Assembly (NCBI GenBank): GCA_023055355.1
Contig: JALJCS010000009.1
Span: 45,166,501 to 45,230,500, forward strand
From: Agelaius tricolor
Taxonomy: Eukaryota; Chordata; Aves; Passeriformes; Icteridae
Direction: 5' to 3'
Length of the DNA stretch: 64,000 bases
Below the pieces are notes generated by a model. The model had not been told where the DNA came from. It did not search any database and saw only the letters and a program-made list of their open reading frames with translations. This document shows, piece by piece, positions 38,765-64,000 of the stretch. Made by a program: the position numbers and the translations under genes. The stretch's first letter is position 1. The number at the start of each line of letters is the position of its first letter.

Positions 38765-38985
38765 CTCACAGAGCTGTGGAATGATTGGGAGGGATCTTAG
38801 GATGTCACCTGGTCCAATCCCCTACTTAACCAGGACCACCTGGAGCAGATTACCCAGGACTGTGTCCTGATGGCTTTTGAATATCTCCAACTCCAAGGCC
38901 TCTGGGTAACCTGTGCCTGTGATGTCCTCTCTTTTGTAAGGTTTTTTCCCTTTCTTCACCTTAATCCATACCCAAACCTCTTTCT
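38765..38985 (-). mobile_element. CR1 LINE 3'-end fragment, reverse orientation
   Basis: Plus-strand sequence is the reverse complement of a CR1 tail: CACCTGGTCCAATCCCCTAC, a CTGGAGCAGATTACCCAGGA segment, GATGGCTTTTGAATATCTCC and a TTTTTTCCCTTTCTTCACC end. It is diverged and lacks coding capacity. It lies about 1 kb upstream of the CRYBG3 CpG island. Confidence 0.8.
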
Positions 38986-41900
38986 TAACCACTGTGTCAT
39001 TGTGACAGGCAGATTATGAAGCTGGTACTCTAGGCCCATCTGCAGAGCAGCAGCAATAAAACAGCCTGAAAAAAACTTACTGTCTGCTTTTCTGTCCTCT
39101 TTTTCCTACCTCAGCTATGAACAAATCTTTAAGAAATGTGCAAACAGCTCTGCTTTGTATAGTCCAAGTCTCATATAGCTTTGATGTGGAATTTAAAAAC
39201 ACAGACACAGCTGGATATTGGACATGCACTTAATTTTTTAAGCAGTCGGAATTTGGACTAGCTGGTTGGATCACAGGTTACAAAAAGTAGCTTTCTCACA
39301 GAATAGAAACCAGTCACAAACCTTATTCAGGGGACCAGCACTTAGTACACAAGGTTCTGTCCAGTATTCAATGTCCAGACAAGGAGCAGACAGTTCTCTC
39401 AGTGATACAGATGCCCCAAGCTTTGCACACAGCCATGAAATGTTTCATTCCAGAACAGTATAGAGGAAAACAAGAAGCCACATTTTTAGTGTACCTACAC
39501 ATAGTCGCCAATTCTCAAAGAAATGGCAATGGGGGTTAAAACTGCAAAATGTAACAGCAGTTCCCAATGAAACATTATAAAGGAGACACTCCTTCTGACA
39601 TTCAAAATAGAAGTAATTAGGCTCCAAAACCAAATTAGAAAAGTAGCAATTTATTAGGACTGCACAAACAGGCTGCAGGGAGGCTTAGGCTCTCCCTGTT
39701 TATTACTTTTAATTCTTCTTTGCCACACACATCTCACAGCTTCCCTACCTATTGCTTAAGTAAGATCTAATCCCTGAATAGCAAGGTAGCAAACCTGAAT
39801 ATAATAATTAGCATTTATTAAGCATCCGGTGTCTTCAAAGGATTTAAGCATTAATTAATCCTCGTAATCACCTCAGGATGTAGTTAAGCATAATATGGTG
39901 AGTGGTTTGCACACACAGAGGCAGTCAGAACACCTTGCTGCATCCCAAGGCTGTCCACATGTGCCCAGAGGGGCACCATAGGGTAGCATGAAGCATTACC
40001 AGGGCTCTTCTTGTCCAAGAACAAAGAGCCAACCTAATCAGAAATGCTAATCCCAAACAGTAACATTTTGTGCTCAAATCTGTTCCTCCTTTCTTCACTG
40101 TATCTAAAAGCAGAAAATACAGGAATGTACCAAATTACAGTTCTATTGCAGGCAAATAACAAAAATATTAAAACTAATCAATGTAGTAAAACTGTATCAA
40201 TATAAGAGATGAACATGGCACAGGTTAGAGAATCCCCTTCTGTTTTTTTTTGTACCCCGGAGTAATTGAGTATCACATGACCTAAGAGTAAATAGTTTTG
40301 ACACACTTAAAATAATAAAAGGGGAAATTTAGCCACCTACACTTCCAGCAAGGGGGGAAAGGGAAGCTTTTACCCAAAGCTGCAGTATCTGCCATGTGGC
40401 AGGTGGCCTCACACATTAGCACAGCTGCCAGCATTAACAGCAGCACCAACACGTGCAAGCCAAAACAGATGGGGCAAACAGGTTCCTTTCCGCCTCAGAT
40501 TAAAGTGCTCACATGTGGCCCACATGAGGTAATAAGGCAACACCAAAGGCAGGCAGAAACCATTAAAACACAGTTGCAGAGGGATAGAATTGCACAGAAG
40601 AGGAAAATGTCAAGCAGGGGCTCTCAGTACTTTTTTTTCAAAATTCATCCTGCCCAGAGTGTCACTTGAATGTTGAGTAAGAGAGGGAGGGGGTGCTGTG
40701 CCTATTCCACATCCACTTAATTTTTCTACTGCAATTCTGATTATAATGGTTATGCAGAAGGGAAACCTCCCCCTTCTCCTTGCTGATTTAGAGTGAGCAG
40801 ATGGTGAAATTTTAATTGTGCTTTTTGTATTTCCTCCTTTTTATGGGTTCTTAAAATCTTGAGTCAAATCTTTTGTTTTGTTTGGATACCAAAAAGGAAA
40901 GCAAATTTCCATCATGCTGGTTTAGGAGGAGCCCTCCTTTCACACCCTTCTTTTAAAACTTTCCTGGTACATTAAAGTAATAACCAGGGGAGAAATGTCG
41001 TCTTAAAACCTCCAAATGAAATGTTTTGCCTGCAAGCACATTTCACACAACTATTAAATGAAAACAACATCCTCAAACTGTTTCCATTGCTGGACCACAA
41101 CAATAAGAAGTGCTCTTGTGTTCTGAGATGTAACTCTGCTATGCAAAAGCAAAGTCAGCTTTCCATTTCATACATGTTAATGCATTTATCTACCAAAATA
41201 TTTTATAGAGCTGTGCTACTTTTTCTTGTTAATAAGCCCTCCCATTTTCCAGGCTCTTACAGAACATATCTGCAGGTAGATGTGGCAGAAATAGCAACAG
41301 TATCTTAAAAATGAACAGGTCCTTAGCTATCTTTTTCCTTTCCAGTCTATCATCTATTATGGCAAGATTTTAAATAGGTGCCATGAGACCATGAACTAAT
41401 AAATACATATAAAGGAGTCATGGTGTGTAATATTTCCTAGCCATTTTTCACAATGTTAGTTGTCCAGATGTTGAAGCAAATACAGATGACTTTCAAATCT
41501 CTAATCTATACTTTAAAATGAAGGTGACCAACACCTTCACAGAATGGAAGAGTTGGGTGTTGGCTATGTTATTACACAGATGAAGGATGTTAGCAAGGAT
41601 TTCTAGGATTATTTTTTATCTAGCCATGACCTCCTGCTGTAAAGTATGTGCTGTGCAGCTTCCAGCAATCCTCATCCTTTAACTGTAAACACACAGTTCC
41701 TCCATTTGATTTACTGAAAATGGTTTAAAAGTCAGCCACGTGGTCAGCTGTTCTTGTTCAAATGCCTTCATGTCTGGAGAAGACAGCTGGAAATGACTCA
41801 TGGGGTTAAACAGCAGCTTCTGAGACCCATAACTGTGTTCTTTATTATTTTGGGTAAGATTCATACACTGTGCCACTTATGATCAAAATTCACCCTAGGA

Positions 41901-43359
41901 ATTAAAATCTTTAAATCATCTTTCTGGAAAGCTTCTCTTGTTTGTTTTCCACTCTATTTGTTTTTCACTTGTAAATTTGTGACATCTACACCTACCCAGT
42001 AGCAAAAGTGCTAAAAGGGGAAACTAACTGTGAAGTACAAAATAAGAAACTACCAACCCACCTACAGAATCTTTTTTAAAGCAGACTTTTGCTGCACCTG
42101 GGCATGGAACAAAAAGCACTCAGAAGCCTCATACTCTGCTGGGATGTATGTATCTAATTCCAAAAGATTTGACAACTTTCAGCTGATTAGCAGAGCTTGT
42201 CTGGGAGGCTCCCAAGATGTTTCTGACAGCACCTCATATCAATCAAACTTGTGTGAATTGAAAATAAAGATTAAGCTCACTTGTCCTCTTACCAAGTTAA
42301 TGCCTGCAAACCACCCTACCCTAACTAGAGCTCAGGAAAGTCTGCACTTCATGTAATGAGGGCTCTGTAAAACCATCCTGCCCTGAGTCTGCTCACCTGC
42401 TAAGACATTCTGTCTATTCACCATCAGCCTTCCACAAAAAATTATGGTTAAATTAAGGGCTTCAGCTTGAAGCTGATTTCATCCAAATTCTAACATATAT
42501 TTTAGATAGTGCAAAAAGCAGAACAAATAATTCAATATTCATAAGAATGCAAGAGCTTTCAAAAGAGGTGTCTTATATGCAAATAAAACAAATCCATGAA
42601 ATACATTACCAGCTACTTATACATTGTAATTAAATTAACACTTTTCCACCTAGAATGTCTTTTGAATATCAGATGTGTGGTTAAAAATGAATATACACCT
42701 TTCTAATACATCTTTTATACACCTTTTCACCTACAAATATACACACTTTCAAATATAAAATCAAATTACTATTCTAATGGGCTTACCGTATTTCCATGCA
42801 TGTACATAAAAGTACATTTTTAAATTTGCAGCTTACTAGGCAGTTTCAAATTGTTGTACAAGCCTACGTACAGTAAATTTAGGCCTCTGGACAGCAGACT
42901 TGCCTTTCATAACTGCCTTTCAAAGATTTCCTAAAACAAGTCTGGACCCCAAGGCTACCTAGAACCATTGACTGCAGACACACCAATGCTGCCCCTTGTC
43001 TTTCCTGCTGGATTTCACAACACTGAATATTTTTTAACCCAATGTTCTGGACTCTTTATAAAATATTTTTTTAAATATGCAAAAATTAGAATGTGTATAT
43101 ATAAAGTAACCCCTTACCACATTCATATTGAGCATGTGTGTAAGCACATTCCAAAAGGAATAATCATCTTTAGTGTCTGGAGTGCAAAATATTCTGTATA
43201 TAAAAATGACTCTAAATCCACCAGTCTCTAACAAGGAGAATTCTTATGGATTGAGCCAAACAGGATCATAAAAGCTTTTGGCTGCTAATGTTGCAGAATC
43301 CCATCTGGTTACATGGAACAACTTATTTTCCTCTTCATTTAAGCTCCCAATAAGAAATT

Positions 43360-43397
43360 AAAAAAAAAAAAAAAGAAAAAGAGAGAGAGAGAGAAAA
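43360..43397. repeat. A-tract plus (GA)n microsatellite
   Basis: A run of about 15 A residues, a GAAAAA unit, then seven GA units. No SINE body is evident to its left. Confidence 0.85.
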
Positions 43398-45137
43398 CAA
43401 AGAAGAGATCTATTCTTATGTATGCAAATTATATCCATAAGTTATTCCAAACAGGGAGAAAATACTTCAATCTTATTACAGAACAAACAGAAAAACAGAG
43501 TCTAATTCTTGGCACACAAGTTCCACATAACAGTAAACAGTCTGTGTAACACACAGAAAAATGGTAAGAAAGAAATCTCAAAGGCCAAGTTTTAAAGAAT
43601 TCAAGTTATCATTGATCAGACTGCCTGGTTAGCTGGGTAAGTAACAGCATAACTGACCCCCCACACTCTCATTTGTTTTGTGGATTTTTTTTTTTTTTTC
43701 TTTTTAAGCCAAACACAACAAAACCTTTAATAGAGGAAAGAAGATTTCTTTTAATACCCCAGAACAAAAATTGTGAGTAATCCATGTTTCCTCACTCAAG
43801 CATTCATTGAGTCAAGGCAGAAAAGCTTTTTCAGCAAAGTAAATGCCATCACAAGGAAACGTCTGGCTAATGGGGCTATGAGCCTGCAACAGTCTTTTTA
43901 TATAAAGTTGTTCTTTAGAAATATTTTCTGTATTTAATGCACAACTCCAGTCCAATAAAATATGACTAAGAAGACTAAAGGGGTTTCTCTACAATGGAAT
44001 ATGGTATTTAGAGAATGCACTTAGCATAGTTCATAAACAGTAGAGGTACTCTGTTTTCCAATTTTCAGGGTGTGCTGAACTGCTACTGAAAATAAAGGCT
44101 CTCATTATCTCTGTGGTAAATCAATTCTTTGGATAAAGCTGTCAATTTTTCTTTATATTAGGAACTGATTGAAGTATTCCTATTTAGTCTGATGCCAGTG
44201 TCAGATCACCTGTCATTCCCTTCACAACTCAGGTATTGCTACAGCCTTTAAGAAATCACACAGATGGTTTGTATTCTGCATAAATTAGGACTTACTTAAA
44301 TGCATTACCTGACATGATGACAGAACACGCACCTCAAGGAAAGCATGAGACTTATCACCCACAAAAGAGGAGGTCTTAATGCTTTTTTAAATAATTGCAT
44401 GACAGAGTAGACAGAGAAATAAGTAGTACTTTAACATTTATGGAATGTGTGAAAAGGAAATTTGGTACTTAAAAATATTCCTACAACCTGAATGACTTGA
44501 TTTTGCCTATATGTCTTTTAATTTCCAGGAACTGTAAAGCTACAACACAGCTTTATTATATTATTTGTACCTATAATAATAGTGGTAAATCAGCATTGAA
44601 GTGGCTGTTCTACAATTGTTTTTCTAACATAATAGTGATTGATCTTATTTTATAATGGTACCAATGAAAGAAATATTAAGACTCAAAACTTAACTGCAAA
44701 ATACAGCAATACTTTCTGAGCACTAGATTGGATTAGTTTGTAGATCAATTTAGCCTGCTTTGAAACTGCTGCCAAAAATTTTTAGAGCATTAACTTGCTC
44801 TTGATTTAAAGCTCAGCAGAGGACTTAGAAAACAATTATGCATGGGTTCTAGGCATCTCAAAACAGAGTAACACTTCTCTGTTGAAAACTAGCTAAGGAT
44901 GTAAAAGACCACCTCAAAAAAAAGATTGCCAAATTCTTTTCCTAGTAACACCTTTAAATCTGTGTGATCATAAGTACAGACGATGGCAAGAACAGCAGTG
45001 ATGCCTGACAGCCAACTCTTTTATTATTGACATAAAGATTTTAATATTTATTATTATTTACTCATGAATGCCTGTTTTTTCAGAAGTGACATTATGCCAT
45101 TTCCTTCGAGTTGGAAGCGTTAGCCCTTAATCCCTGC

Positions 45138-45194
45138 TTATATATATTATATTATATATATATATAATATATAATATATATATTATATATATAA
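45138..45194. repeat. (AT)n palindromic microsatellite
   Basis: About 57 bases of almost pure alternating A and T, with TATAATATATAATATATA-type interruptions, so either strand can fold on itself. It is followed by a short direct repeat TATCCAATGG at 45194-45220. Confidence 0.9.
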
Positions 45195-48100
45195 TCCAAT
45201 GGTTATATCCAATGGTATTTGTGGAATAAGCTTTCCAAGTTTATTCCAAGTGAAGCACACTATAAACTTGTATTTTTCCTAAATATTTCCCTGGCATTAT
45301 TCCTGGGGAACCTTGGCTTGTAGAGACCTCTTGCCAAGTTCTGCTGTTCTTCCACATGGTTTCAACCCCATGGTTTAAAAACTTTGGGATTGTTTCCCTC
45401 TTTGGTTTGTACAGGCATGCCTCCACTCATGCATTAATTCAGGTCAGGAGGGTATTTTAAAGATAATCCTCACTAGCAGTGCTTTTGTTTACACGGCAGA
45501 GTTGGCTGGGAGGTCACAAACTGATTCTTTCTGGATGAAACTGCATCTCAAAACCAAGAGTGCACAGCCTGCTCCAAGGACTGAGAAGCCCTTGGAAAGG
45601 CTCAGGCTGAGGGAAACTGAGGCCACACAGATTAGGACATCAGGATCTCTGTACCAGCTCTCTTGGCTCTGTAAAAGCAGTTTGATGGGGCTGCTCTCGT
45701 TAGTCTGTATCACCAAGCATCCACTTCAATCATTTATCATGGTCACCTCACTGAGCCTCATGAGGCTTAAGTTCTTTAATATTCACTAGCATGATTCCAG
45801 CCCAAAGAAATTTCCTCCACACATCCCAATTTCCTTGATTTTTTAAATCTTTCCTTACTGTCTTTTCTTCCCTTTATTGAGAACTATTAGGCAACTCTTC
45901 AGCAAACAAAATTTGGTTCAGTAACTATTTTGCTAGGCCTTCAATCTACTTACTGATCTTCAAAGACAACGTTGTTTGCCAAAAGACTGCCTAGCATGAA
46001 GTTGCTAAATTTACACCTCCTTTACTACACAAGTTACTCTGTTCTTCAAAGGTGCTCCCTGAATCCCAGAGAAATTACAAACACCCCCTTTTGAGCTGGT
46101 GCCTGAGTAATATGATTGTAATACAATTAAGTTCATCTCCTGGGAAACAGTTTGGAGAACACAAGATGATTTAATGGTAGACAGACATTAAGAGCCTAGC
46201 TTTCATTTCAAGGATTTATTTTGAAAAACAGTAGTGGGAGGGGGTTTCATGCTGTCATTAGAAGAGTGGGAAAAGCAAACACGGCTGATTTGCATGGTGA
46301 GATCCTGACATGCACTGAAGGAGAACAGTACATTATCACGTACATGCTGTACTTGTGAGAGCAAGAATTTCATATGGCCAGGAAAATTCAACCAATTAAG
46401 TGGTAAATCCAACTGGCTGAACAGTGGCAAATTAATTACAAAGTGCTGGTTCACACAAACACAGATGCTTCCCTGATGTAACTTACTGTGACAGGAGCTA
46501 CAGAGCCTTGAACTAAAGGATGGTTACAAAATATTACTAAAAACACTTGGAATTTGTTACAAGAGAGCATTTAAAGCTCTGAACTCTGATTAGCTATTAC
46601 ACACAGTATTAGTTTTGCATAGTAACAGTGCATTTTTAAATTTAAGCAGTGAAAAATATAAAAGGATCAGGGCATATAAAATTAACCTTTGAAAGCAAAG
46701 TTTCCTGACCCTTCTGAAAGAGAAGAGTTGGAGACTTTCTTGGTAGTACTGTTTTTTGCCTTTTTAGTGCTGTTTTCTGTGACCTTCTCTCATTATCTAT
46801 TTTGTTAATCAAAAAAATCCACCCAAAACCAAAACAACAGGGAAGGGAGCTGCAAAGTTTCACTAGCAGAATACTCAGCTAAATTTAAAAGAAGTAGACT
46901 AAAAAGTTGAGGATCAAGATTTGTAAGGATTTCTGTAAAACAGGAATGAGGCAGGCCAGAAAGAACAAAATAAATGGATGACAGGAATTAATCATAAAAA
47001 GAGTTTTCCAACCAAGTAAAACTTAAGGAAAACAAACAAAAATTCCCCCCAGCCCCACCCCATTTGAGATTAAACACCATTTCTTGGCTTAATACATATT
47101 TGCTTTTAAGGACAAGCATTTTGAATCAGCATTACTTTTACTTCTTATTACCAACAAAATGATATTTCCTACTTAAAGCTCCTAAGAGGTAAGCTGCTTT
47201 CCAAAACAGTTGCACAGCTGTTTTACAGAAGCTCTGAAGTGCAACGTTACCATTCCACGTATTACCACATCAGAATTCCTGTCTGCAGACAACTAAGCTG
47301 AGCTGTTATGTCTGGTCTTTTATAGCAGCTTATCTTTCGTATTAGTAAATAAAACACCCCAAGGAAATTACAGTTAGAGGGCTGAGATTAAAAGGAGGCT
47401 CCATTACATTTACATCCTCACACTTAGAGCTGCACTTGCTTCATGTGAAATTGCCCAGGAGTGTTGAGGCCACGCAGGCTCTCAGCACAGCTGCAAGCAG
47501 TAGTTAAACACAAGGTTCCCATGGACTGGTGCTCTCAGTACTAGAGAGGCATAGCTAGGAAAATCAGGATTTACACATTTACCTGATAGCCCCCTCCTCA
47601 GTAAAGAGACCTAGAAGGCAACACTTTGTATGTGAAAACAACTGCACCATGTTTCAGCTGAAAATGCTAGTCTTAAGCCTGACCAGGCACATTTAAAGGA
47701 AATTAATAAATATGTAGTGGGCAGCATTCATGGAAGCAACAGCACAAAACACTGAGTGGGGTGTAAAGACCAAATTCCCTGAGTCACTTTTGGTCACTCT
47801 ACTGCCCTTCAAGTTATCACATAATGCACGCACCTACAGTAACATGGATCAAAAAAAGGAATATTCCCTTGTCTGCTTTGTTCCTCAGGCACAAAGAACT
47901 TGTCAATGCAAACTGTCTTGGAGCACCCAGGGAGAACTCATTCATTACTTTAACATCCTAAATGTAATGGGAGAATAGCATGGAAGTCTGACAGCCACAA
48001 AAACCAACTCCAAAGCAGCCTTTTTGCGCAGATACATGAGGATTTTGTGCAACATATGATCCTTGTACCAAATTCAACATTTTTAGAGCAACTCGGGGCT

Positions 48101-48825
48101 CCAGCACCTGTGGATGTTAGTGACTTATGCCTGTACACCAAGGTGCGAAGGAGAGGTGAACATGCAGAGATGCCCTCAGGAGGTTTTATGTTCACAGAAT
48201 GATCACAAATGTTCCAAAAGTAAGACATAACTAATGGTTGAAGCAGTAATAATGAGGGGGAAATAAAAATCCAGCAGTTTTCTAATAGAACTGTTCCTAT
48301 TTCCATTCCTTTCAACAGGTCTTCATTCAGACCAGTGGCCCCCTAGGGGAGGAACAGAACTGTTTGTTCACTGCAGAACAAAATCAAACACCAAAAAAAT
48401 CAAGAAGGGGAACAATAATAAAAGTAGAAAACTAACTGCTGTTTTCAAAAAGCACTTCCTAACCAAATTAGAGAGAGAGAAAAAAATTTAGAGTATCTCC
48501 CTTGGATTTGCAGATGGAAGAACAAAGCAGTAAGTTCAAACAGCTTCCCATGACAGTAAAGGCAATCCACAGGATAAACATAGCACTTTATGTAATTTAA
48601 AATAAACAAACAAAAACAATCAGAAAACCATCAAGATCCATACCATTCAAGAAAGTCAGAAATGCAGATGGATTCTATGTAAGAACTTAAATTTTCTTTG
48701 GTAGAAAAGAAACTGTTAACTTAAAACTAAATGTTTCATTTAAATAAGACATATAACTGATCCACAATAATTACAAGATACTAACACACAGCAAAACAGT
48801 TTTGCAAGTATTACTTTCAAGAGAA

Positions 48826-49055
48826 TAGTTTCAGATTAGATATTGAGAAGAAATTCTTTACGGAGAGCGTGGTGAGGCACTGGCAGTGATTGCCCAAGGA
48901 ATTTGCAGTGTTCCCACCCCTGGAATTGTTCAAGGCCAGGCTGGATGGAGCTCTGAGCAACCTGGTCTGGTTGGTCCCTTGCCCAAGCAAGGCAGGGGCT
49001 GGAACTCAGTGATCTTTAAGGTCCCTTCCAACTCATTATTTTAATTACTATATTA
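48826..49055 (+). mobile_element. CR1 LINE 3'-end fragment
   Basis: Matches the familiar avian CR1 tail in plus orientation: a GGAGAGCGTGGTGAGGCACTGG-like start, a middle with CCTGGAATTGTTCAAGGCCAGG, then CTGGATGGAGCTCTGAGCAA and GATCTTTAAGGTCCCTTCCA at the end. It is 5'-truncated and has no coding capacity. It lies in the intergenic stretch between ARL6 and CRYBG3. Confidence 0.85.
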
Positions 49056-49744
49056 ATCAAAGCAAAGTAAAATTATCTGCCGAATTATCACCCAAAATTA
49101 TCTGCCCACAATTCAGAGGAAAACTTCTCAGAATGTTATATTACTGTTCCTCCTTTGCATTTGATTTTTGTATAGACACTTAGATTCAACGTTGACAAAA
49201 GGCCAACAGTGCCACAGAAAGGGACATGAAAATACTTCCATGACAAACTGAACTGTAAGAACCACAGTATCCTGTAAGAAAGATTTCTTACAGTGAGATT
49301 TTCTTTTGGCAAAGCAGGGGAGTTAAATTTAACTATTTAATATCTGAGAGTACATGACAGTTCTCCCATTTCAGCTCCCTTTGCTCCAAATACTCCTCTA
49401 TGAGGTGAGGCCTAGAAGGCATGCTGACAGAACATTTATGTGTTTTATATGCTAATGGGGGAAAGCTTTTGCAAGAGCTGCATATTACATGTCCCACAGG
49501 GATCAGGTAATCACTGAGTTAAATGGAGACTTCAGCACTGCCAGGGTCAGTCTGCTCTTTCCTGAAGTGGCAGAACAAAAATAAAGTTCTTAATTTTTTA
49601 CCTGTGGTATACTTTGGAGACAGAAAGTTTATTAAATTTATTTTTAGAAGTAAAACAGTCTTTATACACAAGAGAAGTATATAACACATTTCATAATAAT
49701 GATCTAGTAAACCAGTGAGCTGTCCCTTAACTGTGTTTTTGAAC

Positions 49745-49955
49745 AACACGAAGTTCCACCTGGACTTGAGAAGAACTTTCCTGTGCAGTGACCATGCATT
49801 GGAACAGATTGTCCAGAGAGGCTGTGGAGTCCCCCTCACTGGGGATGTTCCAGAACCACCTGGATGCAATCCTGTGCCATGTGCTCTGGATGGTCCTGCC
49901 TGAGCAGGGAGGTTGGGCCCTTCCAGTCTGACCCATCCTGGGATTCATATGCTCC
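49745..49955 (+). mobile_element. CR1 LINE 3'-end fragment
   Basis: A second 5'-truncated CR1 tail, plus orientation, from a different subfamily: GGAACAGATTGTCCAGAGAG, CTGTGGAGTCCCCCTCACTG, GTGCTCTGGATGGTCCTGCC and a CCCTTCCAGTCTGACCCATC end. It lies just downstream of the 3' end of ARL6, opposite in orientation to the gene. Confidence 0.85.
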
Positions 49956-50197
49956 TCAAGTATCTGAAAGAGAGGTCTAGTGGATTAGGTAGTGTAAAAA
50001 ATATATGCAATTAATAAAAAAACCCCTTGGCAACAGAGATACCATTTTATTATATATACAGTGCTATATCCACATGAATATGGATAAACAAATTCCAAAT
50101 GAAATGAATAGAAAACCAGAAATCTCTAGGATGTAAAGACCATTAATGAGCATATTGAAGTTAAAAACCCAATCAGGGCATGTCATATATGTGAAGT

Positions 50198-50203
50198 TTT
50201 ATT
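50198..50203 (-). terminator. ARL6: Candidate distal ARL6 poly(A) signal AATAAA
   Basis: A second AATAAA on the minus strand about 655 bases after the stop, followed by a T/G-rich tract ending GATTGGGTTTTT. It would give a more ordinary 3' UTR length. Another AATAAA lies at 50046-50051. Choice between them cannot be made from sequence. Confidence 0.4.
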
Positions 50204-50845
50204 GATGGGAATGCAAATATAACCATAGTATAATCACAAAAAACAATTAGTAACATTTCATTAAAAGCAATTTCTTAAAAACATCTGCAATCATCTATAA
50301 CAAATATACTGAACACTTGAATCCTTATATCTTTAATCAAAGTACTCTTATAGAAGTATATTAGAGATGGATAATAAAAACCCAACATTAAACTTTAATA
50401 TAAAAAAAATGGCAGTAATGCCTAAAACTGGGCATCTAAAATCAGTAGGTATTCTTATGTAGATGGATTTCAGGAAGTGCTGATTATTCTTTCTCTGGAA
50501 AATAAATATTCCCATTTGCTTAAAACATGTCCCCCCAAAAAACAGAGGGGCATTTACTGATGGCTAATTACCACCTCAACCTCAAATGAATGCAGATGTT
50601 TATTGTTAACACAAATATTTTTTTTGTATATGCTCTCTGGTCACAAGATTCAATTTAATTCATCAATGTGCATACCTGAGGTGCTAGGTTGTCTACATTC
50701 AGTTTTCCTGGAAGAGATACTAAACTGAAACAAGTCAATACAGGATATTTTAGCTGAACTGTTCATCTTCTTCAAATCATTCTTCCTTTCCAAGGAACTT
50801 GTTCTTCACCTACTGACAAAAGGTGTAAAAGAACCCCATAGATCC

Positions 50846-50851
50846 TTTATT
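50846..50851 (-). terminator. ARL6: Candidate ARL6 poly(A) signal AATAAA directly after the stop
   Basis: AATAAA on the minus strand starts only seven bases after the TGA stop. It is followed by a T/GT-rich stretch (TTCTTTTACACC, then TTTTGTCAG). If used, the 3' UTR would be only about 30 bases. Confidence 0.4.
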
Positions 50852-50857
50852 TATCTC

Positions 50858-64000
<13,143 letters not shown>

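Larger units (their letters stand above)
37971..50845. other. ARL6-CRYBG3 intergenic stretch
   Basis: Nearly 13 kb, including any ARL6 3' UTR at its right end. It holds CR1 fragments at 38765, 48826 and 49745 and the simple repeats at 43360 and 45138. No conserved coding frame was seen on either strand. Confidence 0.7.

Noticed and set aside
49519..49948. Open frames of 116 and 73 codons near 49800 on the minus strand
   Set aside because: They are antisense readings of a CR1 fragment.

Overview
The window is vertebrate nuclear DNA and almost certainly from a bird. Evidence: short conserved exons sit in long AT-rich introns, there are several truncated CR1 LINE 3' ends of the avian type, and two neighbouring genes, ARL6 (BBS3) and CRYBG3, lie in tandem on the minus strand. 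To my knowledge ARL6 and CRYBG3 are also adjacent and in the same orientation in mammals. No prokaryotic features, CRISPR arrays, tRNA or rRNA genes were seen. Species cannot be fixed from the sequence.

Layout from right to left, which is the direction of transcription. (1) 64000 to 50858 holds the last six coding exons of ARL6, a small Arf-family GTPase of cilia and BBSome trafficking. The exon with the start codon and P-loop lies beyond the right edge. The six exons join in phase and give residues 42-186, the full expected C-terminal portion of a 186-residue protein. (2) About 50850 to 38000 is the ARL6-CRYBG3 intergenic stretch: AT-rich, with three CR1 fragments, an (AT)n palindrome and an A/GA tract, and no gene I can support. 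(3) About 36990-37970 is a strong CpG island. It contains the first coding exon of CRYBG3 (37496-37596) and is the likely promoter. (4) 37495 to 1 is the 5' part of CRYBG3, a very large AKAP-type protein with beta/gamma-crystallin domains. Exon 1, exon 2 (23798-23876), exon 3 (11630-12057) and the start of a large exon 4 (about 586 to 1, running off the left edge) are joined by introns of roughly 13.6, 9 to 12 and 11 kb, and all phases match. The crystallin and lectin domains lie outside the window.

The two genes are not known to act together; they are neighbours. I did not find a clearly new biological system. The points most worth checking are: tandem splice acceptors at the ARL6 last exon that give two different C-termini; an NAGNAG-type acceptor cluster at CRYBG3 exon 4; an exon-like segment with a membrane-spanning open frame in CRYBG3 intron 1 (32911-33098) that would act as a poison exon if spliced after exon 1; a poly(A) signal seven bases after the ARL6 stop codon; and a secondary GC-rich patch inside CRYBG3 intron 1.
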